52,004 bases of DNA, from NCBI GenBank assembly GCA_019748235.1, contig JAIEPU010000175.1, forward strand, positions 1 to 52,004, read 5' to 3'. A program made the translations under genes and the position numbers. The notes beneath the pieces were generated by a model that had not been told where the DNA came from, made no database searches, and worked only from the letters and a program-made list of their open reading frames with translations. Source of the DNA: a bacterium (GTDB lineage: Bacteria; Planctomycetota; Planctomycetia; Kolteriales; Kolteriaceae). Below, in pieces: positions 9,754-19,092 of the stretch; the stretch's first letter is position 1, and each line of letters opens with the position of its first letter.

Positions 9754-10029
9754 TTACTCCGCCGCAGCGGCGAGGCTTTCCTCAGGAATCGCGTCGATAT
9801 TGACTCGGCGACCCCCCTTGTCGAAGCGAACGAAGCCATGCTTCAACGCAAACAGGGTGTAATCGCGACCGACACCAACATCCTTGCCCGCTTGCCAGCG
9901 AGTGCCACACTGACGGATGATGATCGAGCCCGCCGAGGCGAACTCACCACCGAAGAGCTTCACACCGCGGCTTTGAGCGTTCGAATCTCGACCGTTACGG
10001 GACGAGCCTTGACCCTTTTTATGAGCCAT
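9754..10029 (-). CDS. rpmA: 50S ribosomal protein L27
   Basis: A 91-aa bL27. It begins [20 protein letters not shown], with the mature-type N-terminus that reaches the peptidyl transferase centre and no cleavable extension of the Firmicutes kind. [20 protein letters not shown] and [15 protein letters not shown] are diagnostic. A GAGG lies about 10 bases before the ATG. rplU (L21), which normally precedes rpmA, is not in the upstream 1 kb; the next gene upstream on this strand is an exported unknown at 10127-10780. Confidence 0.98.
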   Translation of the reverse strand: MAHKKGQGSSRNGRDSNAQSRGVKLFGGEFASAGSIIIRQCGTRWQAGKDVGVGRDYTLFALKHGFVRFDKGGRRVNIDAIPEESLAAAAE

Positions 10030-10126
10030 GAAAGGTAAACCTCACACCAGGTGTCGACGTAAATTCGCCAACAACGCCAAGTTATGTCTTCGAGCGAAGT
10101 ATTTTATGAATGGAAGGGCTTTGGGT

Positions 10127-10780
10127 CTATCGATAAATCCAAGCAGGACTTCCAGCGATCCGGATCTCTTTCGAATCGGGGTTGTAGATGTCGCCCGGCT
10201 TGGAAAACGGCAGGCGGAGGGTCTTGCGGAGCATGTCCGCATCCTTGGCCTCGTCTTTCCCTTCCACCTTGACATAGCCGTTCGAAAGACCCGTTACGAA
10301 GACGTCGAACGACCGAGCGGACATGAGCTTTTCGCCTCCATCCCAGAATGCGACGCCATGAATCTCAATCGGTTTGCCGTCCGTCGGAGTGACAGGAATA
10401 TCATTTCGAGAGATCGTCACGGAGTTGTAAAGCTGGATCGTGGGGTCTTCCCGTAGGATGACGGCCCGCTGGGCGCTCGGGAGGACGGTGTCCTCGAAGA
10501 TGTCTCCCTTGTCGGTGACGAGCGTGAATTTGGGGATGACCTGCCGGGGCTTTCCAGTCTCATTGATGAGGTGGTAACGCATGTACCATATGAGCTTACG
10601 TCCCTGGCCGGGGACATCGACCATGATGTAACGGGGGCTGCGGTACTTGAGGGTCAGCGTCCAGACATCGGGGACCTTTTGATCGCCATCGGCAGGGGTA
10701 GGAACGACTTCGTTGTAACCGAACGGGCCATCCCCCAGAAGGGTGATCAACAGGAAGGCCGGTGCCAGAAAACTAGCCAT
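10127..10780 (-). CDS. Exported protein of unknown function
   Basis: A 217-aa protein with a short hydrophobic export signal (residues 2-15, ASFLAPAFLLITLL). The mature part is rich in beta-strand-like sequence: DVWTLTLKYRSPRYIMVDVPG, WYMRYHLINETGKPRQVIPKFTLVTD, IPVTPTDGKPIEIHGVAFWDGG. This suggests an immunoglobulin-like sandwich. ATG 10780 is preferred because GAGGGG lies seven bases upstream; an ATG at 10786 is too close to it and a TTG at 10810 has no such site. No catalytic motif is visible. It lies ~100 bases upstream of rpmA in the same direction. Family not recognised. Confidence 0.78.
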   Translation of the reverse strand: MASFLAPAFLLITLLGDGPFGYNEVVPTPADGDQKVPDVWTLTLKYRSPRYIMVDVPGQGRKLIWYMRYHLINETGKPRQVIPKFTLVTDKGDIFEDTVLPSAQRAVILREDPTIQLYNSVTISRNDIPVTPTDGKPIEIHGVAFWDGGEKLMSARSFDVFVTGLSNGYVKVEGKDEAKDADMLRKTLRLPFSKPGDIYNPDSKEIRIAGSPAWIYR

Positions 10781-11049
10781 CGACATGCCCCTCAACAGGC
10801 TAACGATCAAACCGAAACGTGAATAACGTCCCCACAGTGCCGATCCACGGTGGTGCGGTTAGCATACCAAACCAGTTAGGTCAAGGCTCGATGGGGCAAC
10901 CCACCTTGGTGGTTCGGGCAATTTGTGCGGGCGTTTACACCTGCTTTCGATCCAGGGCAAATGCCTCGGCCAATTGACTCTTACGACCGGTCGAACGAGT
11001 TGGGTGAATGGGAATCAATTCAAGAGACTGGCGCGGCCTACTCCTCACC

Positions 11050-11095
11050 TAAAGGAACGTGGCTTCACGGCTTTTGAATTGATCATTGTTGCTTC
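11050..11095 (+). pseudogene. Possible vestige of a prepilin-type (DUF1559-like) leader
   Basis: In one plus-strand frame the sequence reads KERGFTAFELIIVA. This is a close match to the type IV prepilin / DUF1559 N-terminus (R-G-F-T-x-x-E-L-hydrophobic), a very abundant family in planctomycetes. The similarity stops where the 3' end of the DUF3160 gene begins on the other strand (11083), and no pilin-like body follows. It is therefore at most a truncated remnant, or chance. Confidence 0.25.
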
Positions 11096-13413
11096 TTCGG
11101 AGCCACAAGAGGACGAATCCAATTCGGAAGTTGTGGGGCACGAGGCGATGCAGCTAGTGATCGCCATTCCGCGTCGTTAAGAACTGTCGAGCTGACAAAT
11201 TCATAGTAAGGCATCACAGCACCTCGACACAAAATCTCTTGGCCTTGGTAGGGAAAGAGAACGTAAAGAGCTCGAGGTCGTCCAACTCCCACTGCAAGAT
11301 GATTCCCTTGGGTATCTGAAAAGACAGTGGCTACTCGAGACGCGTCATCTCTTGGCCTAATAGCCGCGTGATTTAGATACCCATAAAAACCGGCGAGCCT
11401 GTCCCCATAAAAGCGGATTTCCTTTGAGTCTTCCTGTGTAAACTCAATTCCTTTAAGTTCCATCTCGGCTAAGACAGCGAGCCGATCACAAATTTTCGCA
11501 AACTCCGACCAAGCGACTCGTTGGAATGAGTCCACTATTTTCGTTGCACATTTCGATGTGGACGAGTCCGATGACGAAGCGGTCTTGAGTAGATGGTGCA
11601 TTTTGATGAGATTGATGAGGCCTAGTTCTGCAATGCCCAAGTTATGTGCCGTATTCAATTGATCTAAATTCTTTCCAAGTCGGCATAGAAGCATATATTC
11701 TTCCTTTGTTTGGTGTTTGAGTATCATATGGCTTTCAGATATACCCGGGTTCTTCCTTATCAACGAATCGATTGTTGATTCCAAAAGAATGATTGCCAAT
11801 TCACGATCTGAAGCTGGGAACGTCATTATTTCGTCGGTTTTTCTCGCCAATTCGCTTACGGCGCGAAAGAAATCTGGATCAGGTTCCACGGTACCCCAGA
11901 TCTTTGGTTGGCTTCCATTGAGATATGTGAAGTCTCGCTGGTTATGAAGAAGTCCTGCATTTCGATCCTGAGCCCATGAAGCAGCGACGGCTTGGCAGGT
12001 TTTTCTTTTCCATAGCTCGTCTGACATAAAGGGTGGCGCTCCATCGGGCGGTGAATCGCAAAGAAGGCGCAGGCACCGAAGATGTTGATCGTGTAGAGAT
12101 CGGATAACCGGCCAGACCTTGTCATCTCCTGCTAGTGCTTCAAGATTGCTGGCGGTTTCTTTTGGCAACATGTCTTTAGCGAAACTCGATCCAAGTGCAG
12201 CGCAGATCGTAACCCCCGCCGAATACTCGCCTAGTGTTATTTTGGGATCTCGAAGGTACACATCAAACAAGTGGTTCTCGACTGGACGTGTGGCAGCAAT
12301 CAAGCGGATGGTGCCGCTCTTGTTTCGTCGAAGATCAGTGATGTCTAGTGAATCTTCAATTTTTTGTTCCTTGCAATACTGAATGATTCTTTCTCTGAGG
12401 ACAGGTATCGACTCAGTGCTCAGAGCGAGATCGTCGGCGAGTTTTGCCACAGTTTGAAGGTCGATTTGTGATGGCCCGCCGAAGATTTGATAAGTCCTTT
12501 GTGAACGGGCGAACCACTGTGTATCACATGCTTTCGCGAGTATCATTGCAGCAAATAACTGATCGTCTTTGTCGTACAAAAGTGGAACCGATTGTAACCA
12601 ACGGACCGTGCGATAATAGCGTGCGAGCATCTCGTCATCCGCATACGTTGCCGTCGGCTTAAAGGTCGTGTAGTCGATGAATATCTCGGGATTGCCGATC
12701 CAATCAACCGATTCACGACTGCTTGCTCTTTCAGCGAGCCTGACTTGTTTCCGAATGATTGAGTGAATTGCAGGATCGATTGATTGAATCGCCGAAGGTG
12801 ACATTAGTACTTGGGCGACTCCGATAACAATGCGGCAGGTTTTTCTCGCTGATTCGGTAGTGGCGTTATTTTTCGTGAATGATAACCTCGAGATGCTTCT
12901 TTGGATTAGTTCCAATTGAGATGGCAACATTGTTGCATCAAATCGGTCCATGAACTCCAGGGAATGAACAAACGCAACGTGGTAAGCATTCAGAATGGAG
13001 TCTGATGTAATGAAAACTGGATACTTGGGGTCGGCATAAGCAAGAAATATTTGATTGAACTCTAAATCTGTCATTAAGAGTTTTCGCGTTGGATCTCGCT
13101 TGAACTCATCAAGCATCGGAATTGTTTCCGGATGCGATTGTTCTAGATGCGAGATATCGCCGGATCGAATTCCTGCGGCGAACATATCGAGTTGATCAAT
13201 CGGTATTGGAGGAATTTTATAAGCCAACATAGCTTGATAAAATGGATGCTTTGAAACCTCTGATTTCGCGTGACTCCAATACTCGGGCTCGGTCGATCGA
13301 AGGAAGCCAATTAGGTTATCGGAGGTCTTGTAGGCGATCGCAATCAGTACCATAAGAACGAGAGCGATGATTGGCGTTAGATTTCTCAACACGCTTCGTC
13401 TTGTCGAATTCAT
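11083..13413 (-). CDS. DUF3160 family protein, membrane-anchored
   Basis: A 776-aa protein with an N-terminal membrane anchor (residues ~11-29, LTPIIALVLMVLIAIAY). The remainder is soluble and presumably periplasmic. It matches the DUF3160 pattern: FITSDSILNAYHVAFVHSLEF near residue 140 and, at the end, RALYVLFPYQGQEILCRGAVMPYYEF followed by LNDAEWRSL. The family has no established biochemical function; members occur in planctomycetes, Verrucomicrobia and some clostridia. No SD is obvious at ATG 13413. No coupled neighbour: the MFS gene upstream on this strand ends 249 bases away. Base usage looks slightly AT-richer than the surroundings, by eye. Confidence 0.85.
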   Translation of the reverse strand: MNSTRRSVLRNLTPIIALVLMVLIAIAYKTSDNLIGFLRSTEPEYWSHAKSEVSKHPFYQAMLAYKIPPIPIDQLDMFAAGIRSGDISHLEQSHPETIPMLDEFKRDPTRKLLMTDLEFNQIFLAYADPKYPVFITSDSILNAYHVAFVHSLEFMDRFDATMLPSQLELIQRSISRLSFTKNNATTESARKTCRIVIGVAQVLMSPSAIQSIDPAIHSIIRKQVRLAERASSRESVDWIGNPEIFIDYTTFKPTATYADDEMLARYYRTVRWLQSVPLLYDKDDQLFAAMILAKACDTQWFARSQRTYQIFGGPSQIDLQTVAKLADDLALSTESIPVLRERIIQYCKEQKIEDSLDITDLRRNKSGTIRLIAATRPVENHLFDVYLRDPKITLGEYSAGVTICAALGSSFAKDMLPKETASNLEALAGDDKVWPVIRSLHDQHLRCLRLLCDSPPDGAPPFMSDELWKRKTCQAVAASWAQDRNAGLLHNQRDFTYLNGSQPKIWGTVEPDPDFFRAVSELARKTDEIMTFPASDRELAIILLESTIDSLIRKNPGISESHMILKHQTKEEYMLLCRLGKNLDQLNTAHNLGIAELGLINLIKMHHLLKTASSSDSSTSKCATKIVDSFQRVAWSEFAKICDRLAVLAEMELKGIEFTQEDSKEIRFYGDRLAGFYGYLNHAAIRPRDDASRVATVFSDTQGNHLAVGVGRPRALYVLFPYQGQEILCRGAVMPYYEFVSSTVLNDAEWRSLAASPRAPQLPNWIRPLVAPKKQQ

Positions 13414-13662
13414 GGGTTTATCACTTATTTCTTGAAACTGCTTTTAAAGCTGCCATCGATGGAACGGTGACAACGTTTTGTTTTTATACGCTCCAACGAA
13501 AACCTCGTTCACTTTGACCATCGTACATTGACCAAAAGACTTTTGCTCGAAATAGGGTATCGGGATCGAATCTCGGCGGGTTGAGTGAAAGAGATGTAAC
13601 GTTCACCGTATTTACGGGTAGAACTGGCGAATCACGATTGCTGCTCAATGAGAGGTGCTCAT

Positions 13663-15006
13663 TCACTCCACCGCCGCTTCGGCTTCGAACACGTCGCGGG
13701 GTTGGCGTTCTTGAATGAACCAATAGGCGACGCAGGCTAGGGCAGTGATGGTGACAAGCCCGAGCATCAGGCCGAAGAATGGTTGCCAGGCGACGATCGA
13801 AGTCGCGCCCGAGGGGACGATGCGAGATTTGATTTCGAGTCCAAGGACTCCGCCGAGCGCGTAGCCGATGGCGTCGAGAATGCCGGCGGCTGTGGCGCTT
13901 CCCCGTTTACCTCCAAGGTCGAGTGCGATGGCGCCGGTGAGAAAGGCGTAGGGGGCGAGCGAGAGAAATCCGACGAAGCAGACCATGACGACGGGCCAGC
14001 GAGTCCCTTCGATCGACGGCAGATACGCCATCCCCCACAGAACAGGTAAGAGCAAACCAAGTGAGCCCGCCATCAATAGTCCTCGGCGACCGCTGTATAG
14101 TTTGTCGGTCATGAAGCCGGTGGCGAGAACGGCGAGCGCTCCGAAGAGAGGGAAATAGGAACTATAAATGGCAGCTTGTTTATCGCTGACTTGAGCCGCG
14201 ACTTTCAAATAGTCGTTGTTGAAGAAATTCGAACTCTCCCGAACGAATGTCAGCGTCACCGACATCAAGAGGACGAGCCAGAAGGAGGGGCTAAAGAGAT
14301 ACGGCCGAAGCAATTCCCAGACGTTCGGGGGACGTTCTTCCGCCCCCGCCTTGCCGAAGAGATTGGATGGATTGACGGTCGGATCGATGAGCCCGACATC
14401 CGACGGACGGGAACGAAGGCCGATCAGGCAAAGGACGGCAATCACAAACAGGATCTCGCCCGAGACCGCAAACATCTGTTGCCAGCCTCCACCATCCTCC
14501 ATGAAGAGGGCCAATATCTGCCGGGCCGCGAAGTCGCCGAACAGGTAGCTGACGCAAAGAAAGCCCATCACGCGGCCATAGGTATGAAACGAGAACCAAT
14601 TCGACGCGACCTTCACCAGCGCGCCCCAACCGGTGGATTGGATAAATCGATTCAGGCAAGCGGCCGTCAGGAAGAGCCAGAAGAGGGAGCCCGCTCCCAT
14701 CTTTGCGGCGAGTGTGGGGGCCGCGAGAAAGAGAAAGGTGCACGCGACCGATCCGAACATGCCGCCGACGAACATGATCCTTCCGCCGACGAAATCACAC
14801 GTCGCCCCTGTGATCAGTTTTCCGATGGCATAAAAGACGAGCCCGGTCGAAGCGATGTTGGTGATGGTCTTTTCGGTGATTCCCTCATCGCCGAATTCGG
14901 CAGCAAGCGACGTCTTGGCAAGGGCGAGGTTCGTGCGGCAAAAATAGTAGCCGGCGTATCCAGCGAACAACAGCACGAGGATGAATGCCGACCAGAACTT
15001 TGACAT
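13663..15006 (-). CDS. MFS transporter, organophosphate:phosphate antiporter (GlpT/UhpT) type
   Basis: A 447-aa, 12-helix major facilitator. The N-terminal GYAGYYFCRTNLALAKTSLAAEFG matches the signature at the first helix/loop of the OPA family (GlpT, UhpT, PgtP), which exchange phosphorylated sugars or glycerol-3-phosphate for phosphate across the cytoplasmic membrane. Also seen: YAIGKLITGATCDFVGGRIMF (loop 2-3 MFS motif), and VRESSNFFNNDYL in the second half. The exact substrate cannot be read. ATG 15006 is chosen over a TTG at 15018. No regulator or phosphatase gene is adjacent; the next gene upstream on this strand is a small anchored protein at 15216. Confidence 0.92.
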   Translation of the reverse strand: MSKFWSAFILVLLFAGYAGYYFCRTNLALAKTSLAAEFGDEGITEKTITNIASTGLVFYAIGKLITGATCDFVGGRIMFVGGMFGSVACTFLFLAAPTLAAKMGAGSLFWLFLTAACLNRFIQSTGWGALVKVASNWFSFHTYGRVMGFLCVSYLFGDFAARQILALFMEDGGGWQQMFAVSGEILFVIAVLCLIGLRSRPSDVGLIDPTVNPSNLFGKAGAEERPPNVWELLRPYLFSPSFWLVLLMSVTLTFVRESSNFFNNDYLKVAAQVSDKQAAIYSSYFPLFGALAVLATGFMTDKLYSGRRGLLMAGSLGLLLPVLWGMAYLPSIEGTRWPVVMVCFVGFLSLAPYAFLTGAIALDLGGKRGSATAAGILDAIGYALGGVLGLEIKSRIVPSGATSIVAWQPFFGLMLGLVTITALACVAYWFIQERQPRDVFEAEAAVE

Positions 15007-15215
15007 GTCATTTACCAATGGTTCTCAGACGAAAGTCGCGGAATTGCAATCGATCGCGACCACCCCGGAGGGTGGCAGTCGGTATACATGTCTGCCTTGT
15101 CTCGTGTAGTCCCGCGCGAATCGATCAATGAGGAACCACCGGAAGATAATGCCGATGTATTCAAATTGAAATGAAGAAACCGAAATCGCCTCGATTGTGA
15201 AGAACGAGTGAAGGA

Positions 15216-15683
15216 TTAGGCGTGGTGGACGAAGGAGATGGTTTCGTACTCCTCGTTGAAATGATCGAGTGCCTCGGTGGGGGACATGTCGAAGAGCGTG
15301 CGGCCGCCTGTTCCCCATTGGCCGTGATGATAATGAAACACGGCGGTTGCCTGTCTGTTGCTTCCGACGAATTCAGAGTCCTTCGCTTCCGCGGGAGCGA
15401 AGTGGACGGTGATTTCGACGAAGGAGACGATTTCGCCCGACCGCTGATGGCGGGCGAAGGAGGATTCGCTTTCGAATTCGCAGTCGGACCAGACGGCGCC
15501 ACGCGGATTGCCGGCGGATCGAGCGAGCTCGAAGAACTTCGCTTCAAGCATTTCCCGTTGAAGTTGAAACAATTCGTGAGCCCGCTCGGCGGTGATTTCT
15601 CGATAGATCCGTTTCAGTGGGCGATAGCTGAATCCGATGACGAGGATCACCACGACGAAGCCCGCCAAAAGCCAGCCGATCAT
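15216..15683 (-). CDS. Small membrane-anchored protein of unknown function
   Basis: A 155-aa protein with one N-terminal membrane helix (MIGWLLAGFVVVILVIGFSY), then a helical basic/acidic stretch (REITAERAHELFQLQREMLEAKFFELA). A globular C-terminal part is rich in aromatic and histidine residues (AVFHYHHGQWGTGGRTLFDMSP, YETISFVHHA). It lies 49 bases downstream... of the tyrS stop on the same strand, so it is probably read on from tyrS. I do not recognise the family. Confidence 0.75.
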   Translation of the reverse strand: MIGWLLAGFVVVILVIGFSYRPLKRIYREITAERAHELFQLQREMLEAKFFELARSAGNPRGAVWSDCEFESESSFARHQRSGEIVSFVEITVHFAPAEAKDSEFVGSNRQATAVFHYHHGQWGTGGRTLFDMSPTEALDHFNEEYETISFVHHA

Positions 15684-15732
15684 GCTTGTTGCTTCCGCGT
15701 GTCGTTTCCCTTCTCTTCATTATCGAGGAAGG

Positions 15733-17094
15733 TCAATCGGAGAACACCAGCATTCGCTTGTTTTTCTTGCCGCGTCTGATCTGAATCACCCGCCGGCCAC
15801 CAAGAATGCCGCGAGTAATCATCGTCGTCGCGTCGGTGATGGCATTCCCCGCAATGCGAAGCCCCGCGCCGCTTTGAATCTCTCGGCGGACCTCGCTTTT
15901 GCTCTGATAGAGTCCCGTTTCCACGGCGAGATCGATGGCGCTGATTCCCGCTCCGTCCAGGTCCTTGGCGGAACGATGGAGAACCGGAAGTGCGGTCGGA
16001 TCGACATCAGCGGGGATGTTTGCCGGGTCCAAAAGTCCGAGGGATTCGGCATGCCGTTCAAATGCCTCGACATCGTCACGGTGCATGCTGCTCTCTAAAC
16101 CTTCGCAAGCCTCGGCGATGTTCGCTCCATGAACGATCCCTGTCACTTCGCGAGCCAACGCCTTTTGGCCCCGTCTCTCTTGTGGCGCGTTTTGCACGTC
16201 GAGCGCGAGAGCATCGATCTCCTCGCGCGAGAGGAACGTGAACAAGTTCAGATAACGGACGACATCGGCATCGTGCGTGTCGAAGAAGTACTTATAGAGG
16301 AAGTAAGGATGCGTCCTTTTAGGATCGATCCAGATCGCGCCTCGCTCGCTTTTGCCGAACTTTTGGCCGGCCGAATTGGTGAGAAGTGGGAACGTGCATC
16401 CGTGAACGACCGCGTCATGATGCTTGTGATGGATGAGGTCGATTCCCGCGGTGATGTTGCCCCACTGATCACTTCCGCCGCACTGAAGTCGGCAGCCAAG
16501 CTTCTCGAAGAGGTGGAGGTAATCATAGGCTTGCAGCAGCATGTAACTGAATTCGGTGTAGCTGATGCCGGACTCGCGGTCTTCCAATCGAGCGCGGACG
16601 GACTCCTTCGCCATCATCACGTTGACAGAAAAATGCTTCCCGACATCTCTCAGAAAATCAATAAAGGTGATGGACTTGAACCAGTCGCCGTTATTGACGA
16701 GAAGGAAATCCTTGCCTGCTTCGCCGTCGAGCAGTCGTTCGAGCTGACCTCTGATGCCGGCGACATTCCGCTCAACGTCATCCTGAGTCTGGAGCACCCG
16801 CTCTTGTGACTTACCACTGGGGTCGCCAATCATTCCCGTTGCGCCGCCGACGAGCGCGACCGGTTTGATCCCAGCATTCTTGAGTCGCCTCAGGCCGAGA
16901 ATCGGCAGCAAACCGCCGATATGAAGGCTGCTGGCCGTCGGATCAAAGCCGCAGTAAGCGAGAACCGGTCGTCCTTCGGCGAGTTCCTTCGCGATCCATG
17001 CCCCCAGGTCCTCCGCCGTCTGTTGGAATACAATCCCACGCGACTTCAGGTCGGCCCAGAACGCAGGGTCTGCTACTTGTTCCGATTGGTTCAC
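15733..17094 (-). CDS. tyrS: Tyrosyl-tRNA synthetase
   Basis: A 453-aa class I synthetase that charges tRNA-Tyr. Seen: YCGFDPTASSLHIGGLLPIL with the HIGH-type motif HIGG near residue 58; the GDPSGKSQER stretch; QCGGSDQWGNITAGIDLI; the KMSKS-type loop as KFGKSERGAIW; and a C-terminal S4-like RNA-binding domain (AIDLAVETGLYQSKSEVRREI ... GRRVIQIRRGKK). KFGKS and the S4 domain place it with the TyrS (not TyrZ) subgroup. The GTG start at 17094 is chosen because a GGGAGAGAG tract precedes it at good spacing; the frame is open for another 54 codons upstream but with non-conserved sequence. It sits 134 bases downstream of queE. Confidence 0.97.
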   Translation of the reverse strand: MNQSEQVADPAFWADLKSRGIVFQQTAEDLGAWIAKELAEGRPVLAYCGFDPTASSLHIGGLLPILGLRRLKNAGIKPVALVGGATGMIGDPSGKSQERVLQTQDDVERNVAGIRGQLERLLDGEAGKDFLLVNNGDWFKSITFIDFLRDVGKHFSVNVMMAKESVRARLEDRESGISYTEFSYMLLQAYDYLHLFEKLGCRLQCGGSDQWGNITAGIDLIHHKHHDAVVHGCTFPLLTNSAGQKFGKSERGAIWIDPKRTHPYFLYKYFFDTHDADVVRYLNLFTFLSREEIDALALDVQNAPQERRGQKALAREVTGIVHGANIAEACEGLESSMHRDDVEAFERHAESLGLLDPANIPADVDPTALPVLHRSAKDLDGAGISAIDLAVETGLYQSKSEVRREIQSGAGLRIAGNAITDATTMITRGILGGRRVIQIRRGKKNKRMLVFSD

Positions 17095-17228
17095 GCTACT
17101 CTCTCTCCCGTCGAACACCGTCGATCGCGAATACAAGTCCGATTCCCATTTCAATGAGAGTGAACCAGGGTTTCTGGTTCGGCACCAGGGGTGATTGTAT
17201 GGGATGGACTTAGTGCCGGATTTGTGGA

Positions 17229-17978
17229 TTAAACTCCCCGAACGTCCGGCCCCCAAATCACCTTGTGCAATGCAACTTGAAGCCGGATTGGCAGGCCTGT
17301 CTCCATGATCCAGTCCGCCAATTGCTTGTGAGTCAGCTCGCCGTAGATCGGCGAGAATAGAACGGGCTGGCGTGTGAGATCATGCTTCCGGACGAGATCG
17401 ACTGACCAATCGAAATCGACTCGATCTCCCATGACGAACTTCACTTCGTCTCCCGGCTTCAGCTTCGCGAGATTGGGATAGTGATTGGATTCCAACTCGC
17501 CGCTCGAGGGGCATTTCATGTCCAAGATGATGGTCACACGCGGATCGACGGAATCAATCGGAAGGGCGCCACTCGTTTCAAGGAGAACCTTTCGACCTGT
17601 ATCCGCGAGCCGTTTGAGCAATTCATCGCATTCGGGATGTGAGAGAGGCTCCCCTCCCGTCACTTCGACGAGCTGTGGTGAAAGATTTTCGACCTCTTCC
17701 AGGATGGCGTCGATCGACATGGGATCCCCCTCTTTAAAGGAGTGGGGAGTGTCACACCATCGGCAGCGGAGAGGGCAGCCCGTCAACCTGATGAAGGTGC
17801 AGGGTAGACCGGCAAATGTCGATTCTCCTTGAATGCTCGCGTAGATTTCATGCACGACAAGCGTACCTTTCGGCCGATCGGCGATCGGTCGCATCCTCGC
17901 GTGTTGTTTACGGATCGCATCGGGGTCATCGAGAATGGCGATTCGGTAATTGGCCCCTGGTGTCGTCGTATCGCTCAT
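17229..17978 (-). CDS. queE: 7-carboxy-7-deazaguanine synthase (radical SAM)
   Basis: A 249-aa QueE. It converts 6-carboxy-5,6,7,8-tetrahydropterin to 7-carboxy-7-deazaguanine, a step in queuosine (preQ0) synthesis. It has the shortened radical-SAM cluster motif CPLRCRWC (Cys68, Cys72, Cys75) that binds [4Fe-4S], EIYASIQGESTFAGLPCTFIRL just before it, VEVTGGEPL, and the LDMKCPSSGE segment. The ATG overlaps the trpD stop as ATGA, indicating translational coupling. The queC/queD/queF partners are not in the window. The tyrS gene follows downstream; tRNA-Tyr is one of the four tRNAs that receive queuosine, but a functional link is only suggestive. Confidence 0.96.
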   Translation of the reverse strand: MSDTTTPGANYRIAILDDPDAIRKQHARMRPIADRPKGTLVVHEIYASIQGESTFAGLPCTFIRLTGCPLRCRWCDTPHSFKEGDPMSIDAILEEVENLSPQLVEVTGGEPLSHPECDELLKRLADTGRKVLLETSGALPIDSVDPRVTIILDMKCPSSGELESNHYPNLAKLKPGDEVKFVMGDRVDFDWSVDLVRKHDLTRQPVLFSPIYGELTHKQLADWIMETGLPIRLQVALHKVIWGPDVRGV

Positions 17979-18985
17979 CGATTGGTTCTCGCGACGAGCC
18001 GTTCGAGTTGAAGCTTGGCCGCTCCTGACGCGATCGCTTCCCTTGCTTGGACGACGCCCTCACGTACTTCACGCGCCACGCCCGCGGTCCAAAGAGTCGC
18101 TGCGGCATTGGCGATGGTGATTTCCGTGGCGGCGCCGGGCTTTCCATCGAGCACGCCGAGAATCATTTGTGCGCTTTCACGAGGACCACCTATTTCCAAG
18201 TCTCGCAGCAGAACTTTCTTCAATCCAAAATCTTCCGGAATCCACGAGAGCGATGTGGTGCCCGACGGCGTCACGTGAAGCACATGCGTCCTCGCGGAGA
18301 GTGAGACCTCGTCCACTCCATCTTCCGCCCAGACGATGGCCGCGCGGCGAATTCCGAGCAGGCGGGCAGCCTCGGCCATCTTGATCATGGAATCACGTTG
18401 ACCGACTCCGAGAAGTTGAAACTCGATCGGCGCCGGATTCGCCAGAGGTCCGACGAGATTGAAAAGTGTCCGGAATCCGAGAGCGCGACGAACCGGGCCC
18501 ACGTGTTTCATCGCCGGGTGCCAAAGAGGGGCAAAGAAAAACGCGAGGCCAATTTCGTCGAGACAAGCGGACACCACTTCATGGGGTGCTTCGATGTTCA
18601 CCCTAAGGGCGGCGAGAACGTCGGCACTTCCCGATGAACTTGAAAAACTTCTGTTGCCATGCTTGGCAATCGGAAGGCCGCACGCGCTTGCAACGATGGC
18701 GGCGGCGGTGCTGACATTGAAAGTGCAGACGGGAGAGCCCCCCGTTCCGCAAGTATCCGCAATTCCTGTTCGGTGGACGGTTGGTTTAATCGCCGCATCC
18801 CGAAGTGAAAGGGCGGCTCCGGTGAGTTCCTCGGCCGTTTCGCCGCGGATTCGGATGGCGGTCAGAAATGAGGCGATAACTTCGGGTGATTCGGCTCCCT
18901 GCATAATGGAGCTGATCGCGGCTCGCATCTCATCTGCCGAAAGAGATTCGCCACGAATCAGCCTCGGGAGAAACTCACTGATCAT
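17975..18985 (-). CDS. trpD: Anthranilate phosphoribosyltransferase
   Basis: A 336-aa TrpD, which joins anthranilate and PRPP in tryptophan synthesis. Seen: the helical N-terminal domain (LIRGESLSADEMRAAISSIMQG), the PRPP-binding CGTGGSPVCTFNVSTAAA, KHGNRSFSSSSGSADVLAAL, and the metal/anthranilate loop LWHPAMKHVGPVRRALGFRTLFNLVGPLANP. ATG 18985 has AGGA eight bases upstream and gives the usual family length; the frame is open to 19051 but without support. Its stop overlaps queE (ATGA). No other trp genes are near, so tryptophan synthesis is dispersed in this genome. Confidence 0.97.
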   Translation of the reverse strand: MISEFLPRLIRGESLSADEMRAAISSIMQGAESPEVIASFLTAIRIRGETAEELTGAALSLRDAAIKPTVHRTGIADTCGTGGSPVCTFNVSTAAAIVASACGLPIAKHGNRSFSSSSGSADVLAALRVNIEAPHEVVSACLDEIGLAFFFAPLWHPAMKHVGPVRRALGFRTLFNLVGPLANPAPIEFQLLGVGQRDSMIKMAEAARLLGIRRAAIVWAEDGVDEVSLSARTHVLHVTPSGTTSLSWIPEDFGLKKVLLRDLEIGGPRESAQMILGVLDGKPGAATEITIANAAATLWTAGVAREVREGVVQAREAIASGAAKLQLERLVARTNR

Positions 18986-19092
18986 GGCTTGATTCCTGGC
19001 AGGTTTGCTCAGCGCCGTCAAAGGAACATGCGATGCCGAGTGGTCCGGCATCGCATGCTATTCTATCGATCAAACGAGACGAAAGGATGGCG

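Noticed and set aside
13484-13723. 79-codon minus-strand open frame between DUF3160 and MFS genes
   Set aside because: Overlaps the MFS 3' end, Arg/Ser-rich, no ribosome site.
14176-15003. 275-codon plus-strand open frame
   Set aside because: Fully antisense to the MFS transporter; charged, low-hydrophobicity composition with no family features.
16129-16809. 226-codon plus-strand open frame
   Set aside because: Antisense to tyrS, no ribosome site or family motif.
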